The notes under the pieces: model-generated | Told to the model about the DNA's origin: nothing | Seen by the model: the letters and a program-made list of their open reading frames with translations, nothing else | The model's database searches: none | Source: Epinephelus fuscoguttatus | Taxonomy: Eukaryota; Chordata; Actinopteri; Perciformes; Serranidae | Direction of reading: 5' to 3' | DNA length: 64,000 bases | NCBI RefSeq assembly: GCF_011397635.1 | Contig: NC_064770.1 | Location: 33,814,598-33,878,597, forward strand | Position numbers and translations under genes: made by a program | Part shown: one piece after another, positions 22,292 to 49,884 of the stretch | How positions within the stretch are numbered: the stretch's first letter is position 1 | Layout of the letters: each line of letters opens with the position of its first letter

Positions 22292-24180
22292 GATGTAGGC
22301 TGGACACTGTGAGCAGGTACTCACTAGCACAGGAACATAAACACACACACAGACACACACAGAGCTGCTGTGGTGAAATAGCCGCACTGAGCTGTCAGGT
22401 GCCGCCAAACTCACTCTCACAAACGGTTTCCTGTTTTCACACAGCGAGGATTAAAATGCAGATCAATAACTGCTCACAGTCTGCCTAATGTCACTACTAA
22501 AACTATGATAATCTGCAGCGAACCAAGTCAGAGCAGTCCATGATGTCTCCATGTGATGATTTACGACAGTGAGTTTTTACGACATGTCGCAAAACTTAAA
22601 GCGACAGTGCACATTTTTAAAGTTTCCATTTAAGAAACAAAAACAAAAAACCTTTACTAAACATCTTCAATTCACAATAAATAAATATAATAAATAAATT
22701 AAAAAAAATACTAATTCCAAGCAGCATATTTTAACACGGAGAAAAAAAATAATAAAAATAAAAATAATAAAATAAAAATAAAATTATTATTATTAGTGCA
22801 GTAATAGTACTATTATACATAATTAGATAGCTACATATAGATATCTAAAATTATTAGCTCTGTTATTGTTAACATACAATGATTTTTCTTTGTATATACC
22901 ATAACAGGTTATTTGGTTTCCATACTTTTTAAAGATTTAAATATAAATCAATAGATAAAATGTAAAAATGATGTTCAATGATACAATTGGCTAAATATAT
23001 ACATAGATACCAATATATAGGTACCAAACTGTCATTTTCTGTTTTCTTACATTAAATTTTCTTTATGAATTGTTAACAAAACCCTTGACTGCAGTACTAT
23101 TAATAATTACAACTGTTTCATTTTGTCATAGACTATTTACCTCTATTGACTAATCTTTTTTTCTGTATTTGTGTAAATGCTTTCAATCCATTTATTTGTT
23201 CAGTGAAGTTAATTTGAATTTTTAGTTGTTTTAATTATCCGCATCTTTAATTAAGGTGCCACGCTATATCAGTGCAACAATAAAATAATAAAATTAGGAG
23301 TCTGAGCCAGTTTGCTTGGCTTCATGTTTGTGAAATTCACTCTTTATAATAAGCAACTGAATTATTTTAGAAACATTTACTTCCATTCCATGACATGATG
23401 AGACACTTTGCATCAGTCTGCACTCTCTGATCTGAATAATAAAATCACGAGCGTAGTTTAAATTTAGCTGAGTGTGGAAAAATAATTATATAGTACACAG
23501 AGTTCAAATCCATTTAAGTAGATACAGGTATGCAAGTATATATGTAGATACTTCAAAGTTGTGGCTGTTGTTTTGAAGTGAACAGATAAACATTACTGTA
23601 TAAACAGAACAGACAAATAGTTATGAATGTTAATCAAATGTCAGTGAACATATGTTGAGGGTGTTCACCACAGAGTGGATCGCAGCCTGTTGGAGTTCAC
23701 ACCGAGCACTTGAGGGCAGCATCTACTGTAAGACTCCGTACAGACAACACATGATTTCATCACTGATTCCATTACACAAAGAAAAACACAAGACAGTCAC
23801 TTCACAATTTTATCTTTATTAATTTACCAGTTATTTTGTAAATGTCAAGATAACTTTAATCTCCCGAGCAATAAAACTGTGGGTGTTTTGAATCATCTGC
23901 TTACATAAAGTCAAGTTTAATGCTGTTACTGGAGTGTGAGGGGAATCATCATTGTGATAAAACATCTGTTCATATTACTTATCTGCTGTACCTGAACAAA
24001 ATGAAGCAGGTTGTAAAATAGATATCAAACACATCCAGGAGGACCGAACGGAGCACACCTGAGTACAAAAATCACACAACCGGCATGCCTTCATAAACAT
24101 CTGATTTGTCACTTTACAGTAGCGCTTTTAAAACTCAGAGGCTTCAACCAGTGAACGACAGAGCATTATCTTACATCAGC
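22292..24180. other. Intergenic, AT-rich, nothing recognised
   Basis: The stretch 22,600-23,300 is very AT-rich (AATAAAAATAATAAAATA-like runs). A small CA-rich run sits at 22,338-22,361. No exon or repeat boundary was recognised except the reverse poly(A) signal at 23,815. Confidence 0.5.
23815..23820 (-). terminator. Isolated reverse-strand poly(A) signal
   Basis: On the minus strand AATAAAGATAAAATTGTGAA is followed by a T/GT-rich stretch (TGACTGTCTTGTGTTTTTC), the classic layout of a mRNA 3' end. It is 5.7 kb beyond the aco2 stop and upstream of polr3h. It could mark a distal aco2 3' end, a non-coding transcript, or nothing. Confidence 0.3.
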
Positions 24181-25321
24181 GGTTGTTTTAAATGTGCTGA
24201 CGGAAAAATAAAGATTAAATTCATCAGTATTTTTTAAAGAATAAACATTGATCCTTGTGAATTATGTGGGAAATAAAACCCTGTGTATAATCAAATAATT
24301 ATGCACAGTAATATATTTGAAAGATCACATACTGACGGGGTTGATTTTTCAAACACAACTTAAAGGAGCTCTTCATGATATTCAGAGTGGATCTATGATT
24401 CAGAGGTTGTCTGCACACGGCTCTCAACATGGAGGCGGCTGAGCTGGAGGCTAGCAGCCAACAAACAGTTCTAACAACGGCAACAGTGCAGAGCTAACAA
24501 TGTTAGCCTGGGAGGGAACAAGGGGGTGGGCGCTATGTTTCAGTGACAATGCCATCCTGATATCAGCTGTAACCGCCATAAGAGTGCAGTGCAGAGTGGC
24601 AGCAATTAGCTCACAGGGACACACTCACAGGGACTCACATGCACCAACATGCTGCTAGCCCATCCACCACAACAAAGGACAGAGAAGCTCGACGTGACTA
24701 CATTCTCTGGTCAGGACGCCATTACTTTGCTATATCTTTACATAGCAAATCGTTTTTTCTGCTATATTAATGCTCTGAATATCATAAAGAGCTCCTTTAT
24801 GGGTAATTATTACTTCCCAACATCTCAGTATTTTTATCAGGCATCTTTGGCAGTAAATCTGATACACTGGTGAGCAGTGTTTAACCATCAAAGTGATGAT
24901 CTTAATGAGGATGTAAAACATGATTCGTAAAGAGCAGCTGATTATATGGACAGATAACCCCTACGTGGAGTCATTAACGTCCAAAACGACTCTAAAAGTT
25001 GGGCTGCTGCTATTCTAAATCATCTCTGTCCCTGAAAACTATCTGAACAAAACTAAAAGTTAAGAAAATACACATAACAAGTCACCTTTCTTGAAATAAC
25101 ACATCTCTTTTCACTGTCTGCAGCTGACAGCTACGATCCGACACCTGTGCTTTAATTTAACCCACAATCCAAAACTGGTTTGTGAAACCATTCGATTAAA
25201 GGAACTTGAGTTTAATCAAGATCACACAGGGGACTCTATGTTATGACATTATGTTACAGGAAGTCACAAACAGAGTTAACAGCTCTCATTTAGACAGGCA
25301 GCATACAGCATGTTACCAGCA

Positions 25322-25360
<39 letters not shown>

Positions 25361-25432
25361 CTATATATAATGATTTATCATTTATGTACACACCCCTATA
25401 CAAAGTGCAACTATATATCACATCATTTACTC
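24181..25432. repeat. 1.25-kb tandem duplication, unit 1
   Basis: This unit is repeated immediately at 25,433-26,679 with a 1,252-1,253 bp offset. By eye I count five substitutions and one inserted G outside a variable (CT)n(AT)n tract at about 25,321-25,371, so identity exceeds 99 percent. A 74-codon plus-strand frame (24,649-24,873) is conserved only because the DNA is. It shows no known domain. Confidence 0.95.
24360..24800. mobile_element. MITE with AAGGAGCTC terminal repeats inside duplication unit 1
   Basis: TAAAGGAGCTCTTCATGATA at the left is mirrored by an inverted copy ending GAGCTCCTTTA at the right: about 26 bp with one mismatch, flanked by TA. No coding capacity. Confidence 0.6.
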
Positions 25433-26574
25433 GGTTGTTTTAAATGTGCTGACGGAAAAATAAAGATTAAATTCATCAGTATTTTTTAAAGAATAAACAT
25501 TGATCCTTGTGAATTATGTGGGAAATAAAACCCTGTGTATAATCAAATAATTATGCACAGTAATATATTTGAAAGATCACATACTGACGGGGGTTGATTT
25601 TTCAAACACAACTTAAAGGAGTTCTTCATGATATTCAGAGTGGATCTATGATTCAGAGGTTGTCTGCACACGGTTCTCAACATGGAGGCGGCTGAGCTGG
25701 AGGCTAGCAGCCAACAAACAGTTCTAACAACGGCAACAGTGCAGAGCTAACAATGTTAGCCTGGGAGGGAACAAGGGGGTGGGCGCTATGTTTCAGTGAC
25801 AATGCCATCCTGATATCAGCTGTAACCGCCATAAGAGTGCAGTGCAGAGTGGCAGCAATTAGCTCACAGGGACACACTCACAGGGACTCACATGCACCAA
25901 CTTGCTGCTAGCCCATCCACCACAACAAAGGACAGAGAAGCTCGACGTGACTACATTCTCTGGTCAGGACGCCATTACTTTGCTATATCTTTACATAGCA
26001 AATCGTTTTTTCTGCTATATTAATGCTCTGAATATCATAAAGAGCTCCTTTATGGGTAATTATTACTTCCCAACATCTCAGTATTTTTATCAGGCATCTT
26101 TGGCAGTAAATCTGATACACTGGTGAGCAGTGTTTAACCATCAAAGTGATGATCTTAATGAGGATGTAAAACATGATTCGTAAAGAGCAGCTGATTATAT
26201 GGACAGATAACCCCTACGTGGAGTCATTAACGTCCAAAACGACTCTAAAAGTTGGGCTGCTGCTATTCTAAATCATCTCTGTCCCTGAAAACTATCTGAA
26301 CAAAACTAAAAGTTAAGAAAATACACATAACAAGTCACCTTTCTTGAAATAACACATCTCTTTTCACTGTCTGCAGCCGACAGCTACGATCCGACACCTG
26401 TGCTTTAATTTAACCCACAATCCAAAACTGGTTTGTGAAACCATTCGATTAAAGGAACTTGAGTTTAATCAAGATCACACAGGGGACTCTATGTTATGAC
26501 ATTATGTTACAGGAAGTCACAAACAGAGTTAACAGCTCTCATTTAGACAGGCAGCATACAGCATGTTACCAGCA

Positions 26575-26616
<42 letters not shown>

Positions 26617-26679
26617 ATGATTTATCATTTATGTACACACCCCTATACAAAGTGCAACTATATATCACGTCATTTACTC
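25433..26679. repeat. 1.25-kb tandem duplication, unit 2
   Basis: Second copy of 24,181-25,432. It starts at GGTTGTTTTAAATGTGCTGA and ends at CATTTACTC. The junction between units shows at most one base of shared sequence with the outer flanks. The microsatellite near its end (26,574-26,617) is shorter and lacks the CTATATATA interruption seen in unit 1. Confidence 0.95.
25613..26053. mobile_element. MITE inside duplication unit 2
   Basis: Copy of the element at 24,360-24,800 carried along by the tandem duplication rather than by a second transposition, since the flanks are identical. Confidence 0.6.
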
Positions 26680-27810
26680 ACAGGTCCAAAGTCAGTGACT
26701 TTTTTTTAAGTATATAAGGATTCACCTCAGGAAGTGTAATTATTAATCCACACTTCCTGGACTACAGAATGAAGAAGTGACTGATTTATTAACTTTCTGG
26801 TTAATGACAAGCTAAACAGAGGACACCTACATAAAACATAGCAGCAGTGACCTCAAACATCCCTAAGCTCGCAAAAATATATAACCACAGTGTTTCAGTG
26901 GCGCACACTAGGTATACATTATGTCAAACTTAATCCAAGAATGATTTTGAATCTACATTTTCTACTGAAAACTTGTGTATCAATAGTGAACGTTACGCGT
27001 TGTATGTCAGTCTTGTGGAGTCACACACGACAGAGACGTGCGCTACAGAGTGAAATGTTTGCAAAGGATAAAAGAAGCATGGCGAAGCACACCTAAAACT
27101 ACTTCCCTAACTCTACAAAGTGCTAGTGTACAGGCATCTGGACACTAGATTGTGCGTTAGTTTGTGTAAGAAGACAGCAGGCTTTCTCATGCTATGGAGG
27201 ACCAAACCTCAACCTGAAAAAACATTCAACTCCAAGACAAACAGCCTGTCAGATCCCGTTACAGCTACACAAGGCAATTTCACACGCTGGCAGCTCCAGA
27301 TGATAGTGAGGACCAGCAGAAACAATGAGAGAAAATATCACGTGTGAGAAGCTTTGACCCAAAGGATTTCATTGGGTTGATGAGACAAATGACCTACTAT
27401 AGAAAAGTGGAGCTTTCTCCGGACATTGTAGGCTGATTTTTTATGATACTGTTATGCCGCAGTTTCCTTCCTACATAAAAAAAAAAACTTGCCCGCAGCA
27501 ACACAAATCTGACTTCAGCCCATTTCCCCAAACGTATCAGGTTGCGGTTTGGACTGCATGAAGCAGCCTGGAGAGAGCAGCAAGAGAGACAGGGTGAGCA
27601 AAGAGAGACGCACAGATGCGAACACACACTGATGTTAACCTAGTAAAACAATCATGTATAACACACACATACACACACGCACCCACACAGGACAAAACAC
27701 AGATGGAAAGAAAAGAAATAGCAAGGCTAGCGCTGACACAATGGCGGTATGTGTTGTGTTGTCACACAATGCGGTGTTATATCATGCAGAAAGACAGAGA
27801 ACAAGCAAGT
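26680..27810. other. Non-coding between duplication and hAT MITE
   Basis: Several 65-75 codon open frames on both strands lack start context, splice sites or recognisable motifs. Possibly part of a long aco2 3' region. No repeat family recognised. Confidence 0.45.
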
Positions 27811-28150
27811 AGAGCTAAAATGATTTGTCGATTAATCAATTAGTTGATCGACAGATAATTAATTGAAAATCAAATAATCGTTTTAGTAATTTTAAAGCAA
27901 ATGAGGCCAAACAGTTGTTGATTTCATGCCTCCTAAATCTGAGAATTTGATGCCTTTCTTTGTTATATGTGATAATAAACTGTATCACTTCAGATGAAAC
28001 CATTTAAAGACATCAACTTGGGTTATGGGAAATTTCACAGGGCAAATTTCACTATTTCTTGACATTTTACTGACAGAACAATTCATCGATTAATAGAGAA
28101 AATAATGGACAGAATAACCGATAATGAAAATAATAATTCGTTGCAGCCCT
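27811..28150. mobile_element. hAT-type MITE
   Basis: Left end TAGAGCTAAAATGATTTGTC with GATTAATCAATTAGTTGATC; right end, inverted, CAGGGCTGCAACGAATTATT. These are the ends of a very common fish hAT-derived family that also contains TCGATTAATAGAG near the right arm. 340 bp, no open frame. Confidence 0.7.
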
Positions 28151-29532
28151 GTGAGCCATCATGCAGTGAAAGAGACCCAGGGAGTGTACACAGATTCAAG
28201 GTCAAAACGAAAAGTCCAACAGCAGCAGCATAAAAACACAAGACCTCAGACGGAGTGACGATAGATTGGGCTGCAGTTGTACCGTGACAGTGGACGGGCT
28301 GACAGGATTTCAACCGATCCTGCTTACAGTAAATAAGTCAGTGTGCCTGGCAGTTTGTTTTCACAGTGGCTCAAAACAATGACTAGTGAGGCGACACTTG
28401 TTCAAGTTGAAGGCAAACCTAGCAGCCCGCCACAGGAGGAAAATGAAGGACGACTTGTGGAGTTTGTCGCTATTTAGTGCATTTCAAGTATGCTGCGTTC
28501 CAATGGGGTTGTGTTTACCACATTCACGAGAAGAGTCCAAATAAACGCCTCCTTGTTGTGGTGTTCACAGCTTCATAAGCTGAATTTTCTGAGAGCTCTG
28601 AGTTCATGAGCTCACATTCACGGCTTCCCATGTCATAAACACAAGCTCAAAAGTTCCATTTGAATGCAGCATCACATTGAACATGTGGTGGAAATGTTCT
28701 TCAGGTCTGGAGATAATGAAGGAAAGGTACATTCATGTGAGTTGGACAACTCAGTGAGCTTATTGAGCTGTATGGATGGAAACCACTGTGACAAATATAA
28801 AACAGGAAGCCTAATGAAGAACAACAATTGTCTGGTCTTTGGACGGACTTTGCAGTTAAAGATTTTGAAGCAGGAAGCTGTTAACTCGTCATTAAATATT
28901 AGGAAACTGTTATCTCAGCTTCACCACTTCTATTTTAATCGTATTTTGAATCTAACTTTATCAATGCAGGGTCTGACTCAGGTTTGTATACTGCTAGATT
29001 CGTTCACAGATTTAGGAAAACACAGCCTCATTCAACTGTCTGTGTGTGAAACAGTCAGCTGAGCGCTGCAGGGTAACACTCAATGAACAACTAAGCTTGA
29101 CAAATCTGATTTTAAACTGAGGAGTGCTGCCAGTACGAACGATGCTGCCTTTTACAGACACACTCACACTGCTAAGCTTCGGTTATGTGCGCTTGATTTG
29201 AGCATGTTTGTGTAATTCTGGCTGTCGTCCGGGAGTGCTTTCACAGTAATCCTGTCTGTGCATGTGCGTGCCCATGTCAATGTGTGTGTGCGCTTTTCAT
29301 CTGTGCAGCGACCTTGTGTGTGTGTGTGTGTATGTGTGTGTGTTTTCTTTAACTGATCATGACTACAGCTGTCCCTACACCAACATTTAAACCAACAGGT
29401 CTGGTAACTACCGTTCACCGCGTCTCTTCCTCTTTGCGAAGCCCCTTTCTCTGCCCTCACTTCTCCCCTTCTTAACCCATGCCAAGGCCCCTTGGTGGCC
29501 CCTACAGGCCCCACCTCCCGCGTCTCCACCTA
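28151..29532 (-). other. aco2: aco2 3'UTR and downstream flank
   Basis: Begins directly after the aco2 stop codon on the minus strand. No canonical AATAAA was found close by. An ATTAAA (minus) near 28,938-28,933 is the nearest variant. A (GT)n run lies at 29,313-29,343. The open frames here (for example 28,664-29,062 plus) have no recognisable content. Confidence 0.4.
29313..29343. repeat. (GT)n microsatellite
   Basis: GT run with one TATG interruption about 200 bases beyond the aco2 stop codon. It would fall in the 3'UTR as CA repeats. Confidence 0.9.
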
Positions 29533-44909
<15,377 letters not shown>

Positions 44910-44916
<7 letters not shown>

Positions 44917-44960
44917 TTTGTTCACTGACAAAGATGAGTGTCGGCTTCGTGTGACGTCAC
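44910..44960 (-). promoter_or_regulatory. aco2: aco2 core promoter region: YY1-like start-codon site and CRE
   Basis: The start codon lies in CAAAATGGCG, a YY1 consensus often found at the 5' ends of TATA-less housekeeping and mitochondrial genes. A perfect TGACGTCA (CRE) is at 44952-44959, about 36 bases before the ATG. No TATA box is visible. Transcription probably starts between these sites. Confidence 0.5.
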
Positions 44961-45090
44961 CGGTTTATGGAGTCCGTTATTTAATTATTGGGTTAAAAAA
45001 AAATAATTGAATTAAATTCAATAAGTAAATGTTAATATTTTTGTAAATAAGATATTATTGAATTAAAAATGTTTTAAAAATAATAAACGA

Positions 45091-45092
<2 letters not shown>

Positions 45093-45131
<39 letters not shown>

Positions 45132-45143
45132 AGTAGTAGTAGT
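45093..45143. repeat. (ATT)n / (TAG)n microsatellite
   Basis: About fourteen ATT units then four AGT units, about 180 bp upstream of aco2. Confidence 0.95.
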
Positions 45144-45331
45144 CATCTATTTAAATTAATGAGACAAACAAAGCAGTTATTCTTTTTCTTCATACAGTCC
45201 TTCTCTGAACTCTCTATTGACATCTTTGAAAAAGAAGTTTCTACATGACTTCTATGTGCCAGTTGCTACATCATATCTTGATAACACATTTATTTCATAT
45301 AAACTTTATCTTGTTGTTATAGGCATAAACT

Positions 45332-45790
45332 AGGCAATGGTAGAAAGTAACAAGCATTTACTTAAGTACTGTAATTAAGTACAATTTTTAAGTATTTGTA
45401 CTTCATTTGGGTAGTTCCATTTTGAGCTACCTTAAAGTCTACTTCAACTCCACTTCATTTCAGGGACAAATGAAAAAATGTCCTTTTACTTCTTTGACAG
45501 GTACTTTTAAGTTTCAGATTTCATATATAGGCCTACGTAGATTTGCCCATTTATCCAACATTGTACTGATTAAAATAGATAGCTATATACAAAGTAGCCA
45601 GGACGTAAAACTACAACTATAGCTTCACCCCAGCAACACAGTATCAAAATATTGCTTACACAGTGATGCATCAATAATGATACAAATCAAAGAAAATCTA
45701 CTGCTAATATTCAGTATTTTTGTAATTTAGTATTGCTACTTTTCTTAAGAAAAAATTCTCAATACTTTTTTCACCACTGGAACTAAAAGA
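45332..45790. repeat. Dispersed fish repeat between aco2 and tob2
   Basis: GGCAATGGTAGAAAGTAACA, AAGTATTTGTACTTCATTTG, CTACTTCAACTCCACTTCAT and TTTTTCACCACTGG at the end are hallmarks of a very common fish repeat (GTGGAAAGTAACTAAGTACA type). Non-coding. Confidence 0.6.
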
Positions 45791-47071
45791 TGTCCATGAA
45801 ACATAACATAATATCACATATGATATGATAGAAATATAATAAATTGGTACATTTTTGTATTTTTAATGCAATATTAGACACTCAAGTTAAAAAAAATCAT
45901 AAAATAGCCTTGGCTGGAGGACATTATTGAAGTGAACAGCATGTTTATAGGCTCACTCTGTACTGTCCATTCCTTTAATGTCATTTTCAACCCCGTTTTA
46001 TGTTAAAAATATTTTCTACCTGAAATCCAGTACTTCGAAATTTTTAAAAAAAATCAAAAACAAATGCATGATTATGTATTTCAAATGCCTTAAGTTGATG
46101 TTAGCGTCAATAGCTGTACTGCACCGGAAATTAGTCTTTTTTTTCTCCATGTGTTTTCATCTTTACAAATAATATTTTTAAATGCAAAGGCATACTTTAG
46201 TTTTGGTTAAAAGCCCTTCATGTGAGCTCTAAAATCAATGAGTCAAGTGATGAAGTAAAGATAGGAGGCATGCCTGCAAAATATGGTAACTAAATGTGTA
46301 CATGTAAAATTAAAAAAAGAAATTAAATACAGAACATTTGGGAATGTGTGGGTTTTAATTCATATAATTTTAATTGATTCATTTTGTTTATACAAAGTCC
46401 ATTTCCATAGTCCAACTGATTGGACACCATAAATTCTATAATATAATAGAATAGAATAGAATAGAATAGAATAGAATAGAATAGAATAGAAACCCAGAGT
46501 CAACAAAAAGCCAAAGCACGTTTTATTATTTAACACTCTCATTACCGCACGTCATTGAGTGATAAAGAAGAACATCATTTCCCAGAAGCCCCTAGTACAA
46601 GCCAGGTTTCTTCAGCTGTTAAATGGAGGCTGCAGCCCAATACTGTGTGGGTCCTCCCCCCTCTCAGCCAATAGAGACTCTGTTGCTATCACCGCTTATA
46701 TTTTTAGCAAATTGCTCAGCACCGTAGAAAACTACAAATATCCCTCCGCCGATTAAACTAGAGCCTGTTAGGTAAACACGGACTGAAAAACGTTGCATTT
46801 TCAGTTTTTGGCGTCGCTGCTTTTCTAAAATGACTACAAATACACATATTATCTTGAAAATTAAAAATATCATGTTTATCTTTTTATTTATTTTTCAAAA
46901 TCAAGCTGCAGGTTAATATAAATATAGATAATAAGTACAGAGATGGTATTAATGATTTGCAGACAGGTGAGCAGGTGCATGGACACCGTTATTTAAAATA
47001 ATAAAACAGCAGCTACAATAATATAAAGAAAGTAGTCCCTGCCGTCACGGGCGTGTGGGCGAGTCACACTG
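45791..47071. other. aco2-tob2 intergenic spacer and tob2 upstream region
   Basis: No phf5a or other exon recognised on either strand. An (ATAGA)n pentanucleotide repeat lies at 46,444-46,491. From about 47,040 GC content rises toward the tob2 promoter. Confidence 0.5.
46444..46491. repeat. (ATAGA)n pentanucleotide microsatellite
   Basis: About nine perfect units in the aco2-tob2 spacer. Confidence 0.95.
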
Positions 47072-47079
47072 TATAAATA
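47072..47079 (+). promoter_or_regulatory. tob2: TATA box of tob2
   Basis: TATAAATA, preceded by a GC-rich KLF/EGR-like stretch (GGGCGTGTGGGCGAG at about 47,049-47,063) and about 260 bases before a strong splice donor. Predicts initiation near 47,100-47,105. Confidence 0.6.
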
Positions 47080-47099
47080 CGCCGGGTTGTCAAACAGTA

Positions 47100-47337
47100 A
47101 AGTTTCTCTGGACCCTCCATGCAAACTGTCAGCTGAAGACTAACTGGGAAAATCCTTTGGCTGTGTGAGAATTGGGGCAGCAGTTAAAAAATACCAACAA
47201 CACCAAGGTGAAATAAATCTAGTGGTGAATATCTGCAGCAACGACTCGATAAATCCGCCTTGCAATCCGAGACAACACAAGGGAATAAAAACAGAAACGC
47301 AGGAGTACAAGTCAAGCTGGAGCATCAGAGACGATAG
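47100..47337 (+). other. tob2: Predicted non-coding first exon of tob2
   Basis: Runs from the predicted start after the TATA box to a donor GATAG followed by GTGAGTAATT at 47,338. It contains a minimal upstream ORF of five codons (ATG at 47,119, TGA ending 47,136). Splicing to the acceptor at 52,609 would place the whole coding region in exon 2, the arrangement known for mammalian TOB2. Confidence 0.6.
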
Positions 47338-49699
47338 GTGAGTAATTAAATGTCAGCCGGTGCTTTGAAGGGCTTCATTTTATTTAACAATCCGTATAAG
47401 GCGTGTGCACTGACAACAGCATGTTGCTGTGTGTTGCTGTTTGTCCTGGATGTCCATCAAAACGCGCTCACTATACTGAATGAGCACAGGTTCAGCCATT
47501 AAATACAGACTTTTGTTTTTCTCTCAGGCCATTATATATCAGCTGAGGTGCCCCTTAAAATCTGCTCAGCTGTCATGTTTCTCTGTATATGCTGTGTGAT
47601 GGGGTTGTTTATGCTGAGGAGGGACTCTTCTTCGTTGCACAGTGAGCACACACTCGGTCGATAGGCTGTTCACCACTTAATTAGCCTTATAATTTAATTT
47701 ACAGCGACAATTTGGCATGAGGGGGGGATTCTTCACTTGCATGTCAGCTAAACCAGTGTCCTTTCTGCTCCAGTGCCTTTTGACTGACATATGGCAGTAA
47801 TCCCCAGGTAGACCCTGCTCCCTTATTATCTGAGCTTGTCATCACACATGCAAACCTGGCTGATATTTCTCCAATCTCACGCCACCTCTTGCATGTTTAC
47901 CTCCATTGTTGTGCAGCATGCAAAAAGCTCCATGTATGTCAATATATTTACAGTTACACAGGGAGAAGTGAGAGGCATTCAGCAAAAAGGAAAATTGTGT
48001 TGAGGCTTTATGTCCATGGCCTCCATAAACCCTCCCTCATAACATTTCTAAAGGTGCTTCTGCTTTCATATTTCTGTTATATATAATGTGCATTAGCTTG
48101 TGCTGCCTGTAAGCTCACTAGATGTGGTTCTCAATAGATGAAACCTGGCATGTGGTGGATGCTTTGCAGCACACAGTGCCACACATTTGCAGCTCTGATA
48201 ATGAGTCCATGTAAACAAAAATAGCACTATAGGACCTGCTGCTGCTCTGACCCGCAACAACAGGCCTGCACAAAATGAAGCCTTCAAGCTGTGTGACAAA
48301 CCTGCAGGTGAGGAATAAATATATGAACACAGGCAGGGGATTTATGGACGTGAAAGATCTTGGTGTTTTTATTAAAACTGCAAGCTGTGGTTTAAGATTA
48401 GGACCATTTCTTGCACTCCTGAAGCAACACATCTGCACATATTAACTGAGCTATTCCCCTGATATCATTGGATGACATTGTGTTTATTGCTGTTGCCTTT
48501 TTTTTATAATGAGAGGTAGGAAATGCAGAAGAAGCTGGAGGTAGCTTAGCTGTGTGTGTATTCAAGGTTTTCAGTGATGCTTGCTGTTGCAGGTGGACCG
48601 GTGGATTCTCATGCGCTCAAAAGATCCTTTCCTACATTTCATCTCGTGTTTAATAACTCAGGTGCTGGAGAGGAATTTGCACCACAGATGATGCAAAATG
48701 GGGCCCTATTTATAGCCCATTCTAACCAACCCCCCATCTTATCCTTCAATGTCACCTTTTTCGTGCGATAGGGGGAAATGTAAATCTTGAACTGTCACTC
48801 CGGCAGCCCTGCATCCAGCCTGCGCAGCTTTATCGGTAATAACATTAGAATTGTCTTTAATCGGAGGCGTCTTTCTAATCTTAGCTGCCGAATCCCCATC
48901 TGGCAGGGAAGTGAATGTTAGTGAATTGTTTGTGTGTGTATAGAGGGGGAAGGGAGGGGGTGATGGCGCGCACTGCATGGTGGGAAATGCTGTTCTGTGA
49001 AGTCGACTAACTGTCCTGCCATTTTACACCTCTTCCCTCTGTGTTTCTGTGGTGTTGTTGTGTGTTTTTTTTTTTTTTGCATGTAATCTTTCATTCAGTT
49101 TGACTCTGCCCGGTGATGAATGGATGCTGTGTGACTGTGCTGAAGCATTAGGCAGGAGGCACTCCGTGGGATCGGATTCAGATTATAAAGGATTTATGAG
49201 GCCCACAACACAGCATCTGTTACATCCATCAGTAGATCCTGCAGCCGATAAAACCAAAATATAAAACGTGTGTCAGTGGTGTTTGCTACTGAATAAGAAT
49301 AGTGGTCGTGTAAATGAATTTGCTCACCTCCCAGTATGTAGATTAGGTGAAACTGGGATGTTTTCCGCTCATCACACATACTGTATTTTTGCTATCCTGT
49401 ATAATTCCATTCCTAAAGCCATAATGGAAGCTTTTCACACCATTTCCCCAAGCTCTTTGAATCTATTTTTGACAGCTTCAGAAACATTTCACAACACATT
49501 GCCCAGTTTTTTTTTATTTGAATCAATGTTTGCCCTCACAGGTCAGTATAGAAATGTCTCAGTACATAATGTATTAAGCTGTGGCTCTTCTACTGCTCTC
49601 ATGCAGGCGTGTATGTTTCTTGCTTTCATTAGAGCAGTGACCTATATGGAGGCTGGAGTGTGCCACTCAAATAATTATGTAAATCAATGAAGCGTTCAC
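47338..49699 (+). other. tob2 intron 1, proximal part
   Basis: Intronic sequence with no recognised repeat boundary. It includes a poly-T tract at 49,064 and TGATGGCGCGCACTGCATGG at 48,960. Open frames (for example 49,268-49,690) have no recognisable domain. Confidence 0.45.
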
Positions 49700-49884
49700 T
49701 TAAAGGGGCGCTTTGCTGATTTTCAGCCAGCTCTGTATCATAACAATGTGGGTGGTATATGTGGAAATCAAATGTGGTCAACTTTCCTCCATCCTACCAG
49801 TGCTCAGATCTCCAATCTCCCCCTCCTTACCTAGCTCGAATTACTGTTTGTACTGCCTCATTTTTGTAGGCCCACCACCATGGA

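Noticed and set aside
24649-26126. Identical 74-residue frames at 24,649-24,873 and 25,902-26,126 as a duplicated gene
   Set aside because: Identity is explained by the underlying DNA duplication, which also conserves the non-coding flanks. The frame spans a MITE end.
49268-49690. 140-codon plus-strand open frame in tob2 intron 1
   Set aside because: No domain and no splice signals that would join it to tob2. Amino-acid composition is what AT-rich intron sequence gives by chance.
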